This document shows, one piece after another, positions 24,476-32,459 of a stretch of 64,000 nt of DNA. Below the pieces are notes generated by a model. It made no database searches, was not told the origin of the DNA, and worked only from the letters and a program-made list of their open reading frames with translations. The stretch comes from Solirubrobacteraceae bacterium (lineage in GTDB: Bacteria; Actinomycetota; Thermoleophilia; Solirubrobacterales; Solirubrobacteraceae). Numbering within the stretch: position 1 is the stretch's first letter; every line of letters starts with the position of its first letter. The stretch covers positions 1 to 64,000 of the forward strand of contig JALNWQ010000004.1 of assembly GCA_023230855.1 (NCBI GenBank), written 5' to 3'. A program made the position numbers and the translations under genes.

Positions 24476-25495
24476 TCAGGCGGTGATGTCCACCACGATG
24501 CGGGAGCCACCGGTCTGGCCCCGGTGGACGCGCTCGACGCCCGCGGCGACGTCGGCGAGCGGGATGACGTCCCCGACGACGCGGGGCAGCACGAGCTTGC
24601 CGGACGCCATGAGCTCGAGCACCGCGCCGACCTCCTCCGGCTCGTTGCCGTAGGAGCCGACGAGCTCGCGCTCGCGCATGACGAACGTGATGAGTCGTCC
24701 GGCCGCGGCGGGCTCGTGGCCGATGCCGACGACGACCGCCCGGCCGCCGTCGTCGAGCGAGCGCACCGCGCCCTCGACGGTCGACGACCGCCCGACGAAC
24801 TCGAGGGCGACGTCCATCCGGCCGCCGATCCGCTCGAGCGCCTCGTCGGGGTGGTACGCGGCGTCGGCACCGGTCTCGAGCGCCCACTCGCGCGCGTCCT
24901 CGCGCAGGTCGACGGCGACGACCTCCGCCGCCCCGACCGCCTTGGCGATGCCGACGGCCGAGAGCCCGAGCCCACCGGTGCCCCACACGACGACGCGGCT
25001 GCCCTCGCGGGCGCCGCCGCGGGCGACGACCGCGTGGTAGGCGGTGGCGACCGAGTCGGTCGCGACGGCGGCGAGCTCCCAGCTCAACCCGTCCGGGATC
25101 GGCACGAGGTTGCGGGCGGGCAGGAGGATCCGCTCGGCGAACGCGCCCTCGCGCTCGGCGCCGAGGCACTGCCGCTGCAAGCAGAGCACCGACCGTCCGG
25201 CGAGGCAGCGATCGCACTCCTGGCAGGTGACGAGCGGGATGAGCGCCACCCGGGTGCCGGGAGCGGGGCCGTCGGTGTCGGGGCCGAGCGCGACGACCTC
25301 GCCGGCCGCCTCGTGGCCGAGGACGATCGGGCGGTAGTCGGTCTTCGCGCTGCCGTCGATGACGAAGTGCGCGTCCGATCCGCAGATGCCGACGCGGACG
25401 GGGGCGACGAGCGCCTCGCCCGGGCCGGGCGCGGCGGGCTCGGGGGCGTCGCGAACGGTGAATCCGTGGTCGTCGAGGACCGCTGCGCGCATCAT
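24476..25495 (-). CDS. Zinc-dependent alcohol dehydrogenase (MDR family)
   Basis: A 339-residue MDR enzyme related to sorbitol/threonine dehydrogenases. GICGSDAHFVIDG and GHEAAGEV carry catalytic-zinc ligands; CQECDRCLAGRSVLCLQRQC holds the structural-zinc cysteines; the NAD loop is WGTGGLGLSAVGIAKAVGA followed by AVDLRED. The ATG at 25495 overlaps the lactonase stop (ATGA), a 4-nt coupling seen repeatedly in this operon. A second ATG follows immediately. Two different zinc dehydrogenases in one operon suggest two successive alcohol oxidations or stereoisomer-specific steps. Confidence 0.9.
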   Translation of the reverse strand: MMRAAVLDDHGFTVRDAPEPAAPGPGEALVAPVRVGICGSDAHFVIDGSAKTDYRPIVLGHEAAGEVVALGPDTDGPAPGTRVALIPLVTCQECDRCLAGRSVLCLQRQCLGAEREGAFAERILLPARNLVPIPDGLSWELAAVATDSVATAYHAVVARGGAREGSRVVVWGTGGLGLSAVGIAKAVGAAEVVAVDLREDAREWALETGADAAYHPDEALERIGGRMDVALEFVGRSSTVEGAVRSLDDGGRAVVVGIGHEPAAAGRLITFVMRERELVGSYGNEPEEVGAVLELMASGKLVLPRVVGDVIPLADVAAGVERVHRGQTGGSRIVVDITA

Positions 25496-26427
25496 CGGGA
25501 GCTCCAGGTGAAGAGGCGGGCCGGGTTGTCGACGAGCAGGCGGTCGGTCGCCTCGCGGCTGACCCCCTCCTGCCACAACCACGGGACGAACCGCCAGAGG
25601 ATGTACGTGAACCCGGGGCCGCCCCCGTAGCTCGTGAGGTAGCTGCGCCGGGCGATGTCGCCCGACAGGCAGACGCGGTCGCCGAACCCCTCGTCGATCA
25701 TGCGCCTGGTGAACGCGATCCGCTGCGCCTCCGGCTCGTAGTGCTCCTTGGAGATGCAGTCGTAGCCGATGTAGCAACCGCTCTTGACGACCGCCAGGTG
25801 GTCGTCCCAGCTCAACCGTCGGTCCTGGTGACCGATGATGACGTGGTCGAGGTCGGCGCCGGCGTCCTCGAAGATCCGCACCTGCTCGGTGGGGATGGTG
25901 CCCGCCGTCGTGTGGGTCGAGATCGGGGCGCCGGTCTCGCGCTGGGCGATCGCGGCGGCGCGGAGCATCCGCTCCTCGTCGGGGTGCACGGCGTCCTTCG
26001 ACGTGCCGACCTTGATGACCCCGGCCTTCACGTGCGGCGCCTCGGGGAACCCGACGGTGAGGTCGCGGATCATCTCGTCGACGAGCTCCGTGTCGGACAT
26101 CGCGCCGACGTCGACGACCCCGCGCCAGTAGCCCTCCATGATGTGGCCGGTGGCGGCGATGACGTGGACGCCGGTGCGCTCCGACAGCGTCGCCAGGCCC
26201 GCGGCGTCGCGGCCGTACTCCGACGCGCTGAGCTCGACGATCGCCCGTCCGCCGGCCTGCCGGAAGAGCTCCATCTCGGCGGCGGACTTGTCGAGGTCGT
26301 CGAGGACCGTGTCGTCGGAGCCCTTCGTCAGGTGCTCGCCGGGCTGCGTCAGCAGGTGCTCGTGGCAGTAGGTCGCGCCGAGCAGCCCGGGGTCGATCTC
26401 TCCCAGGACGGTGTGGACGGTGCTCAT
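25492..26427 (-). CDS. Phosphotriesterase-like lactonase
   Basis: A 311-residue binuclear-metal TIM-barrel hydrolase. All expected ligands are seen: His22 and His24 in YCHEHLL, the carbamylated lysine in VKAGVIKVGTSKD, His in ISTHTTAG, His in IIGHQDRR and Asp in CLSGDIARR. Family members open sugar or acyl lactones, and some hydrolyse phosphotriesters. In a catabolic operon with an ABC sugar-type importer and alcohol dehydrogenases a sugar-lactone or other lactone intermediate is likely. GAGGAGG precedes the ATG at 26427, which overlaps the upstream stop by 4 nt. Confidence 0.9.
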   Translation of the reverse strand: MSTVHTVLGEIDPGLLGATYCHEHLLTQPGEHLTKGSDDTVLDDLDKSAAEMELFRQAGGRAIVELSASEYGRDAAGLATLSERTGVHVIAATGHIMEGYWRGVVDVGAMSDTELVDEMIRDLTVGFPEAPHVKAGVIKVGTSKDAVHPDEERMLRAAAIAQRETGAPISTHTTAGTIPTEQVRIFEDAGADLDHVIIGHQDRRLSWDDHLAVVKSGCYIGYDCISKEHYEPEAQRIAFTRRMIDEGFGDRVCLSGDIARRSYLTSYGGGPGFTYILWRFVPWLWQEGVSREATDRLLVDNPARLFTWSSR

Positions 26428-27050
26428 TCGGAGCCCTCCTCGGCCCGGGTGCGCCCGAGGGTCAGGAGGAAGTCCTCGTGACACTCGAACCAGATGTTGT
26501 GGTAGCTGTCGACGCGCGGGCTGACGAAGTACCGGGGGTCCTCGTCGATCTTCGCCAGCGCCTCGGCGAGCCGCACCGGGTAGCGGCCGTAGCGGGCGAC
26601 GACCGCGCCGGCGCGCTCGAGCGCGGGGACGGTGCGGTCGTGGGCCTCCTCGAGCCGCTCGGTGATGTCGAACCGGGCCGCGTCGTCGGTGGCGGACTGC
26701 CACTTCGCCGACAGGCCCTTCACCTCGGCGTTGACGGCGAGGAACCCCTGGTACTCGGCGTCGAGCCGCTCGCGGGTGGCGTCGTCGATCGAGCCGCGCA
26801 GCCACGCGGCGTGCGCGTCACGACCGGACTCGCTGACGACCCAGCCGGGCCGCTTGCGCGACGGCCGCTCGAAGGCGTGGTCCGCCTCGGCGAGCCGGGC
26901 GAGCGCCGCCGCGACCGGGGCCTCGTCGACCCCGAGCGCCGCGGCGAGGCTCGCCGCGGTGGCGATGCCCTTCACCCGCAGCGCGTGCAGGACGTCCTGC
27001 GGGTCGAGCTCCTGTCCCTGTCCCATCACGGCCTCCTCGGTCGTGCTCAT
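26424..27050 (-). CDS. Winged-helix domain protein of unknown function
   Basis: A 208-residue protein. Residues about 20-85 look like a winged helix: VLHALRVKGIATAASLAAALGVDEAPVAAALARL then a FERPSRKRPGWVVSESGRDAHAAWL wing. The rest is helical and acidic (EYQGFLAVNAEVKGLSAKWQ, ITERLEEAHDRTVPALERAGAVVARYGRY), ending WFECHEDFLLTLGRTRAEEG. ATG 27050 overlaps the preceding stop (ATGA); an internal ATG 27026 with GAGGAGG upstream would give 200 residues. I do not recognise the second domain. Its position inside a metabolic operon could mean a ligand-bound regulator or a structural partner of the neighbours. Confidence 0.75.
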   Translation of the reverse strand: MSTTEEAVMGQGQELDPQDVLHALRVKGIATAASLAAALGVDEAPVAAALARLAEADHAFERPSRKRPGWVVSESGRDAHAAWLRGSIDDATRERLDAEYQGFLAVNAEVKGLSAKWQSATDDAARFDITERLEEAHDRTVPALERAGAVVARYGRYPVRLAEALAKIDEDPRYFVSPRVDSYHNIWFECHEDFLLTLGRTRAEEGSE

Positions 27051-28693
27051 GCGATGTCCTTGACGACGGTCACGTCGGACCACGGCCGCTCGCCCGCCTC
27101 GGTGCGGATCCGCGACACGTCCTCGCGCCGCAGCGACGCCCCGCGGTCGGTCAGCAGCCGCGAGCGCTCCTGCGCGTAGCGGTACAGGCCGTCGACCTCG
27201 GGCGACTGCCAGTGCCACTTCACCGTCTGCTCGTCGACGTTGCGCCACGGCGAGCGCAGCAGCGGCGACTCGAACGCGCGGGCCCGCTCGTTGAGCTCGC
27301 GCTCGTCGACGCGGCCGGACGCGAAGAGGTACCGCCCGGTCTTCTCCGGCAGGTCCGAGCTGGTGCGGACGTCGGCGAGGCCGCCGGGGTTGACCCGCCG
27401 CGGGTAGTCGTCGTGGTCCAGGACGCGGGCGGGGACGAGCGTCGCCACGCGGCCGGGCGACGGCAGGTCGCCGGCGCCCCCGGTGCGCCGCCAGCCCGCG
27501 TAGCTCTCGGGGTGCAGGTAGTACTCGCTCTGCGCGGCGGCGAAGCCGAGCATCGCGTTGAAGTGGTCGACGTAGCCGTCGACGGAGTACTCCTCGTTGT
27601 AGATCGGCCACAGCCGCCGGGTGCGCTCGTCGACGCCGTCCCAGTCGGCCTGGCGGTACGTGCCGGCCATCATCGACGCCTCGGACGGCGCTCGGAAGTA
27701 CGTCGTCATGCCCGCCTCGACCATCTGGTCGAAGCTCATGCCGGCGAACCGGCGGTAGAGGTTGCGGGTGGCGTCCTGGATCGACGCGGTGAGCGCGTCC
27801 AGGGTGTCGACGAGCTCGCGACGCGACCCCATGCCCACGGGGACGTAGCGATCCTCGAGCAGGTCGGAGGTGTACAGGCCCACCCCCAGCACGATGTCCT
27901 GGTAGTCCTCGGTGTCGGTGTAGACGGTGCCCCAGTCGGTGATGTCGGTGGGGACCGCGTCGGTGATGAGGACGAGCGACAGGTTGTTGTACGGCACCTC
28001 GTCGGCGACGCCGTTCATCCACTGCAGGCCGGACTCGCCGAGGTTGATGAACTCGCGGACGTGCATGAGCCGCCGGTCGCCGACCCGGTACGGGCCGGTG
28101 GCGCACAGGCCGGAGCGGCTCTCGCAGTGGACGAGGAACGAGTACTGCGTCGCGGTGGCGAGGAACTTCGTCGCGGCGCGCCGCAGGTCGCCGTCGACCT
28201 CGAACGCGTCGGCCTCGAAGACCTGGAGGGTGCGCTCCTCGTGGGTCGGCGAGATCTCGCCGGCCGCGAGGGCGTCGGGGTGCGCGGCGGCGCGGTGGAA
28301 CGCGTTGCGGTGCCGGCGGTACCAGTCGGTCATGAACCACAGGTCCTCGAGGTTGTCCTCGGGGCGCAGCAGGCCGTGACGGATGAGGAGGTTGCGGCCG
28401 TTGACGTAGTAGTTGTACGACGCCCAGCTCGTCATGCGGGTGAGTTGGGTGCCGGTCTCGCGGGCCCGGTGACCGAGCTCCTCCGGGGTGCGCTCCGCCA
28501 GCGCGGTCCGGAGCAGGTCGGGGTAGCGCCAGTACGCGTCGATCATGACGAGCATGACGTACGGCACGACGGGGAAGAGCTTGGACTCCTGCGCCGTGCG
28601 GGTCACGCAGTTGTGGACGAGCACGTCGTCCGCGCGCTGCAGCTCGGTGTTGAGCGCGAGGAGCTGCTCCTCGGTGATGCGCCACTCGCTCAT
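27047..28693 (-). CDS. Unrecognised 548-aa protein, paralogue B of a tandem pair
   Basis: I do not recognise this family. No signal peptide or membrane helix is visible; the protein looks like a soluble, mostly helical enzyme with a mixed middle part. It matches its upstream neighbour along the whole length. Shared blocks include RTAQESKLFP (about 32-41), GLLRPEDNLEDLWFM, HEERTLQV, TQYSFLVHCESR (His, Cys, Glu, Arg), DRRLMHVR, GVGLYTSD followed by EDRYVPVGMGS, FDQMVEAG and NEEYS. The C-terminal 120 residues end in a conserved RSRLL..RGASLRR.D..RIR. Both flanking junctions are ATGA overlaps. A heteromeric enzyme with paralogue A is my inference. Confidence 0.85.
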   Translation of the reverse strand: MSEWRITEEQLLALNTELQRADDVLVHNCVTRTAQESKLFPVVPYVMLVMIDAYWRYPDLLRTALAERTPEELGHRARETGTQLTRMTSWASYNYYVNGRNLLIRHGLLRPEDNLEDLWFMTDWYRRHRNAFHRAAAHPDALAAGEISPTHEERTLQVFEADAFEVDGDLRRAATKFLATATQYSFLVHCESRSGLCATGPYRVGDRRLMHVREFINLGESGLQWMNGVADEVPYNNLSLVLITDAVPTDITDWGTVYTDTEDYQDIVLGVGLYTSDLLEDRYVPVGMGSRRELVDTLDALTASIQDATRNLYRRFAGMSFDQMVEAGMTTYFRAPSEASMMAGTYRQADWDGVDERTRRLWPIYNEEYSVDGYVDHFNAMLGFAAAQSEYYLHPESYAGWRRTGGAGDLPSPGRVATLVPARVLDHDDYPRRVNPGGLADVRTSSDLPEKTGRYLFASGRVDERELNERARAFESPLLRSPWRNVDEQTVKWHWQSPEVDGLYRYAQERSRLLTDRGASLRREDVSRIRTEAGERPWSDVTVVKDIA

Positions 28694-30339
28694 GCCGTCG
28701 CCTCCTTCGTCAGGTCGACCTCGCGCCAGGGCGCCTCGCCCGCCTCGCGTCGGATCCGGTCGATGTCGTCCCGCCGCAGCGACGCGCCGCGGCCCTGCAG
28801 CAGGCGCGATCGCTCCTGCGTGTAGCGGTACAGCTCGTCGACCTCGGGCTCCTGCCAGCGGTACTTCACCGTCGCCTCGTCGACGTGGCACCACGGCTCC
28901 TCCAGCAGCGGGGAGCGGAACGCCCTGGCCTTCGCGTTCATCTCGTCCTCGCTCAGCCGCCCGCTCGCGAACGTGTAGCCGCCGGTCTTGGCGGGGAGCT
29001 TCGACGTGCCGCGGGCGTCGGCGAGCCCGTTGGGGTTGACCCGTCGCGGGTAGTCGTGGTCGCGCAGGACGTGCGCGGGCACGAGGCTCGCGTTGCGGCC
29101 CGACGACGGCAGCGGGGAGCCGTCCGGGGAGCGGCGCCACACGCCGTAGCTCACCGGGTGCAGGTAGTAGTCGCTCTGCCCGCCCAGTCGGCCGTCCATC
29201 GCACCGAAGTGGCTGACGTACGCGTCGAGGGAGTACTCCTCGTTGTGGATCGGCCAGAACCGGCGCGTGCGCTCGTCGACGAACTCCCACTCGGCGTGGC
29301 GGTAGATCCCCGCCATCCGGGCGATCTCGCTCGGGGCCTGGAAGTACGTGTAGATGCCGGCCTCGACCATCTGGTCGAAGTTCATCTCGGAGAACCGCGC
29401 GTACAGCCGGCGCGTGGCCTCCTGGAACTCGCGGGTGAGCTGCTCGAGCGTGTCGGCGAGCTCGGCGGCCGATCCCATCCCGACGGGCACGTAGCGGTCC
29501 TCGAAGATGTCGGACGTGTACAGCCCGACCCCGATGATCCGGTCCTGGTAGTTCTCCGGCTCGGTGTACGCCGTGCCCAGGTCGGTGACCTCGATCTTCA
29601 CGTCGTCGGTGATCACCGCGAGCGTGAGGTTGTTGTACGTCACGTCGGTGGCGACGCCGTCGAGCCAGCTGAACCCGCACTCGCTGAGGTTCGTGAAGTC
29701 CCGGACGTGCATGAGCCGCCGGTCGCCCATGTTGTACGGGCCGGTGTTGCCCAGCCCGACGCGGCTCTCGCAGTGGACGAGGAACGAGTACTGGGTGCCG
29801 GACGCGATGAACCGCGACGCGGCGCGGCGCAGGCGCTCGTCGGCGCGGAACGCGTCGGCCTCGAGCACCTGGAGGGTGCGCTCCTCGTGGACGGGCGCGA
29901 TGTCCTGGGCGTCGAGGTTCCAGACGTGGCCGTTGGCGCGGTTGTAGGACCGCATGAACCGGTGGTAGTAGTCCACCATGAACCACAGGTCCTCGAGGTT
30001 GTCCTCGGGACGCAGCAACCCGGCCTTGATGAGGCAGGTCCGCCCGTTGAGGTAGAAGTTGATCATCCCCCAGCTGGTGACCCGCTGGATGTTCGTCGTG
30101 ACGTTGCGCGCCCGGTGGCCGGCCTCCTCGGGGGAGATGTGCTTCGTCGTCTCGCGCAGCAGGTCCGGGAACCGGTAGTACGCGTCGAAGAAGCACATCA
30201 TGAGGTACGGCATGATGGGGAAGAGCTTCGACTCCTGGGCGGTCCGCGTCAGCATGTTGAAGATCAGCTGGTCGTCGGTCCGCTGCAGGTGGGTGTTGAG
30301 GAGCAGCAGCTGCTCCTCGTCGATGCGCCAGTCGGTCAT
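28690..30339 (-). CDS. Unrecognised 549-aa protein, paralogue A of a tandem pair
   Basis: Full-length paralogue of the next gene and equally unrecognised. The N-terminus MTDWRIDEEQLLLLN aligns with MSEWRITEEQLLALN of paralogue B. Conserved polar positions that could be catalytic are His/Cys/Glu/Arg in VHCESR, the acidic run in LLRPEDNLEDLWFM, and His-Glu-Glu-Arg in HEERTLQV. Differences cluster around residues 135-150 and in the C-terminal linker. It is translationally coupled (ATGA) to the phosphohistidine-domain gene upstream, which argues that the two products work together, perhaps as acceptor-binding subunits. Confidence 0.85.
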   Translation of the reverse strand: MTDWRIDEEQLLLLNTHLQRTDDQLIFNMLTRTAQESKLFPIMPYLMMCFFDAYYRFPDLLRETTKHISPEEAGHRARNVTTNIQRVTSWGMINFYLNGRTCLIKAGLLRPEDNLEDLWFMVDYYHRFMRSYNRANGHVWNLDAQDIAPVHEERTLQVLEADAFRADERLRRAASRFIASGTQYSFLVHCESRVGLGNTGPYNMGDRRLMHVRDFTNLSECGFSWLDGVATDVTYNNLTLAVITDDVKIEVTDLGTAYTEPENYQDRIIGVGLYTSDIFEDRYVPVGMGSAAELADTLEQLTREFQEATRRLYARFSEMNFDQMVEAGIYTYFQAPSEIARMAGIYRHAEWEFVDERTRRFWPIHNEEYSLDAYVSHFGAMDGRLGGQSDYYLHPVSYGVWRRSPDGSPLPSSGRNASLVPAHVLRDHDYPRRVNPNGLADARGTSKLPAKTGGYTFASGRLSEDEMNAKARAFRSPLLEEPWCHVDEATVKYRWQEPEVDELYRYTQERSRLLQGRGASLRRDDIDRIRREAGEAPWREVDLTKEATA

Positions 30340-31064
30340 GCCGACCGCCCCCCGGTGATCCGCACCTCGGCCCGGGGCTTGGCCTCCTCGCCGTAGTACG
30401 CGTCGACGTTCTGCGCCTCGGTCGAGTAGGCGACGGTGACCTCCTCCCCGTCCTCCAGCGGCCGTGCGAGGCGCACGCCCATGAGGACCGGCACCCCGAA
30501 CTCGCGGGCGATGATCCCGAGGTGGCTGCGAACCGTGCCGGCGAGGCACAGGACCGCGTCGAACTCCTCCAGGATCGGGGCGGTCATCGTGCCGCCGGCG
30601 TCGTCGATGACGCCGATGGTGCCCTCGGGGACGCCCTCGCGCATGAGGCGGTCGACCTCGGACACCTCGCGCACGACGAGCACGCGGCCGGTCACGTCCT
30701 CGTGCTCGAAGACGTTGTCGCCGTCGGCGACGACGCCCTCCGGCCAGTCGGTGCGCTCCTCCAGCGGCTGCGCCTCGGAGCGCAGCACGTACAGGTCGGG
30801 GCGCTCGCGGGCGGCGATCTCGCAGCCGGCGAAGAACCTGCGGCCCTCGATCTCCTGGAAGCGCGTGAACACGTCCTCGGAGATCCGCTGCGCGTCGTCG
30901 GCCGACAGCAGGTCGAGGGTGCCGCGGTTGACCGCGTCGCTCCACTCGCCGTCGAGCTTCGCCGCGTTCGCCTCGATGGTCCGCAGCAGCGCCTCGCGCG
31001 TCATCCGGGACAGCGTCGTGCCCTCCGGGAGGGTCCACTTCGGCGTCGACAAGGGATGTCTCAT
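30336..31064 (-). CDS. Stand-alone PEP-utiliser phosphohistidine (swivel) domain protein
   Basis: A 242-residue protein. Residues about 125-230 form a PEP-utilising-enzyme mobile domain: VTGRVLVVREVSEVDRL, then TVRSHLGIIAREFGVPVLMGV, in which His181 aligns with the phosphorylated His of TSHAAIVAR in PPDK and PEP synthase. The N-terminal 120 residues are helical (MTREALLRTIEANAAKLDGEWSDAV) and not recognised. There is no ATP-grasp and no PEP/pyruvate barrel, so phosphate must come from another protein. Phenylphosphate synthase and rifampin phosphotransferase use such domains to phosphorylate small molecules. The operon suggests phosphoryl transfer to the pathway substrate (inference). Confidence 0.82.
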   Translation of the reverse strand: MRHPLSTPKWTLPEGTTLSRMTREALLRTIEANAAKLDGEWSDAVNRGTLDLLSADDAQRISEDVFTRFQEIEGRRFFAGCEIAARERPDLYVLRSEAQPLEERTDWPEGVVADGDNVFEHEDVTGRVLVVREVSEVDRLMREGVPEGTIGVIDDAGGTMTAPILEEFDAVLCLAGTVRSHLGIIAREFGVPVLMGVRLARPLEDGEEVTVAYSTEAQNVDAYYGEEAKPRAEVRITGGRSA

Positions 31065-31155
31065 CTCAAACGACCTCTACGTCGGGTTGGGCGTGGGGTG
31101 TGCCGGGGGTCCGGACCGCGCCGAGGGGGCGCGATCCGGCATGGGTCAAGCCTCC

Positions 31156-31179
31156 CCGACCGCGCCGGTCCGCGGTCGG
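31156..31179 (-). terminator. Stem-loop after the permease gene
   Basis: Perfect 9-bp stem (31156-31164 with 31171-31179) and 6-nt loop in the 159-bp gap between the permease stop and the phosphohistidine gene. No T-run follows, so it may attenuate transcription without ending it. Confidence 0.5.
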
Positions 31180-31196
31180 GGCGACGGTCGTCCTCA

Positions 31197-31211
31197 TGTA
31201 GAGGACTCCAA
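31197..31211. promoter_or_regulatory. GGA...TCC dyad (TGTAGAGGACTCCAA)
   Basis: TGTAGAGGACTCCAA matches TGTGGAGACCTCCAA at 35213 in 12 of 15 positions. It lies 133-147 nt upstream of the phosphohistidine gene, just after the permease stop, suggesting a second regulated promoter inside the cluster. Confidence 0.55.
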
Positions 31212-31223
31212 AGACCGCGTCGC

Positions 31224-32459
31224 TCAGCGGCCGTCCTTGCGGAACACGGTGGAGAACGCCACGGCGACGGCCAGGACGACGCCGTTGACGACCTCGTTCC
31301 AGGTGAACTCGAGTCCCCCGACGATGAGCCCCTGGCTCACCCACACGAGGAACGTGCCGCCGATGATCGTGCCGGGGACGGTGAACCGCCCGCTGGAGAG
31401 CACGACGGTCGACAGGAACGCGGCGGCGAACGCCGGCAGCAGGTAGCCGGCGGCGACGTCCGGGGACGCCGACCCCTGGTTGGCGGCGAGGACGATCCCG
31501 GCGAGGGCCGCGAGGACCCCGCCGATGACGAACGCCTGCACGGTCACCCGCTCCGTGCGCACGCCGGCGAGGCGCGCGGCCTCGGGGTTCGCGCCGGTGG
31601 CGTGCAGGTGACGGCCGTACGTCATCTGGGTGATGAGCGTCCAGAGGCCGAGGCCGACGACGAGCAGCAGCAGGATCGTCCAGGACATGCCCTCGACGAA
31701 CCCGCCGGCGCCGACGACCAGCAGCACCGCGGTCGCGACCGCCACGATCCCGGCCGCGATCCCGGCCCACGCGCCCTCGGCGAACCGCTCGGGACGGCGC
31801 GACCGCACCGCGGTGAACGCCCACAGGACGAGCAGCGCGATGACGATCCACGCCACGACCGACGGGACCTTGTTGCCGAACGCGCCGAGCGAGTCGGGGC
31901 CCGAGAACCACCCGGGGATCGGCGGGTCGCCCTCGGTCGGCGACAGCTGGGTGCCCTTGGAGTACACCGAGGAGAGGCCCAGGAAGATGCCGCCGGTGGC
32001 GAGCGTCGCGATGAACGTGTTGACCCGCAGCCGCACGACGAGGAAGCCGTTGAGCAGCCCGCCGATCACCCCGATCCCGAGGCAGGCGACGATGACGAGG
32101 AGGAACGGCCAGTCCTGGTTGACCTTCAGCCCGATCGCGAGGAACGTCGTGAGCGTCGCCATCGACGCGACCGACAGATCGAACTGCCCGGCGATGAGCG
32201 TCACGAGGACCGCCAGGCCGAGCAGCAGCACCGGCGCGTTCTGGTGGACGTCGAGCAGGCGCCCGTCGGTGGTCATGAAGCTGTCCCCGAGCCACACGGC
32301 GTACACCGCGAAGAGCGCGAGGAACGCGATGAACGTCACCGACGCGCGGAAGCCGTCGGAGGACAACATCCGGCGGATGGCCGCCGGCTCGGGCGGGGGG
32401 ACCGGCGCGGGGTCGGGTGCGGTGGCGGCGCCACCGGTGGACGGATCGATGTTGCGCAT
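31224..32459 (-). CDS. Ribose-type ABC transporter permease (RbsC/AraH family)
   Basis: A 411-residue polytopic protein with about ten hydrophobic segments, the first near residues 43-60. Family features are LLGLAVLVTLIAGQFDLSVASMATLT, GLLNGFLVVRLRVNTFIATLATGGI and the cytoplasmic coupling region YGRHLHATGANPEAARLAGVRTERV. A periplasmic insert (YSKGTQLSPTEGDPP) follows helix four as usual. The ATG overlaps the ATPase stop (TGATG). It forms the membrane channel for the solute bound by the lipoprotein at 33957. Confidence 0.9.
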   Translation of the reverse strand: MRNIDPSTGGAATAPDPAPVPPPEPAAIRRMLSSDGFRASVTFIAFLALFAVYAVWLGDSFMTTDGRLLDVHQNAPVLLLGLAVLVTLIAGQFDLSVASMATLTTFLAIGLKVNQDWPFLLVIVACLGIGVIGGLLNGFLVVRLRVNTFIATLATGGIFLGLSSVYSKGTQLSPTEGDPPIPGWFSGPDSLGAFGNKVPSVVAWIVIALLVLWAFTAVRSRRPERFAEGAWAGIAAGIVAVATAVLLVVGAGGFVEGMSWTILLLLVVGLGLWTLITQMTYGRHLHATGANPEAARLAGVRTERVTVQAFVIGGVLAALAGIVLAANQGSASPDVAAGYLLPAFAAAFLSTVVLSSGRFTVPGTIIGGTFLVWVSQGLIVGGLEFTWNEVVNGVVLAVAVAFSTVFRKDGR

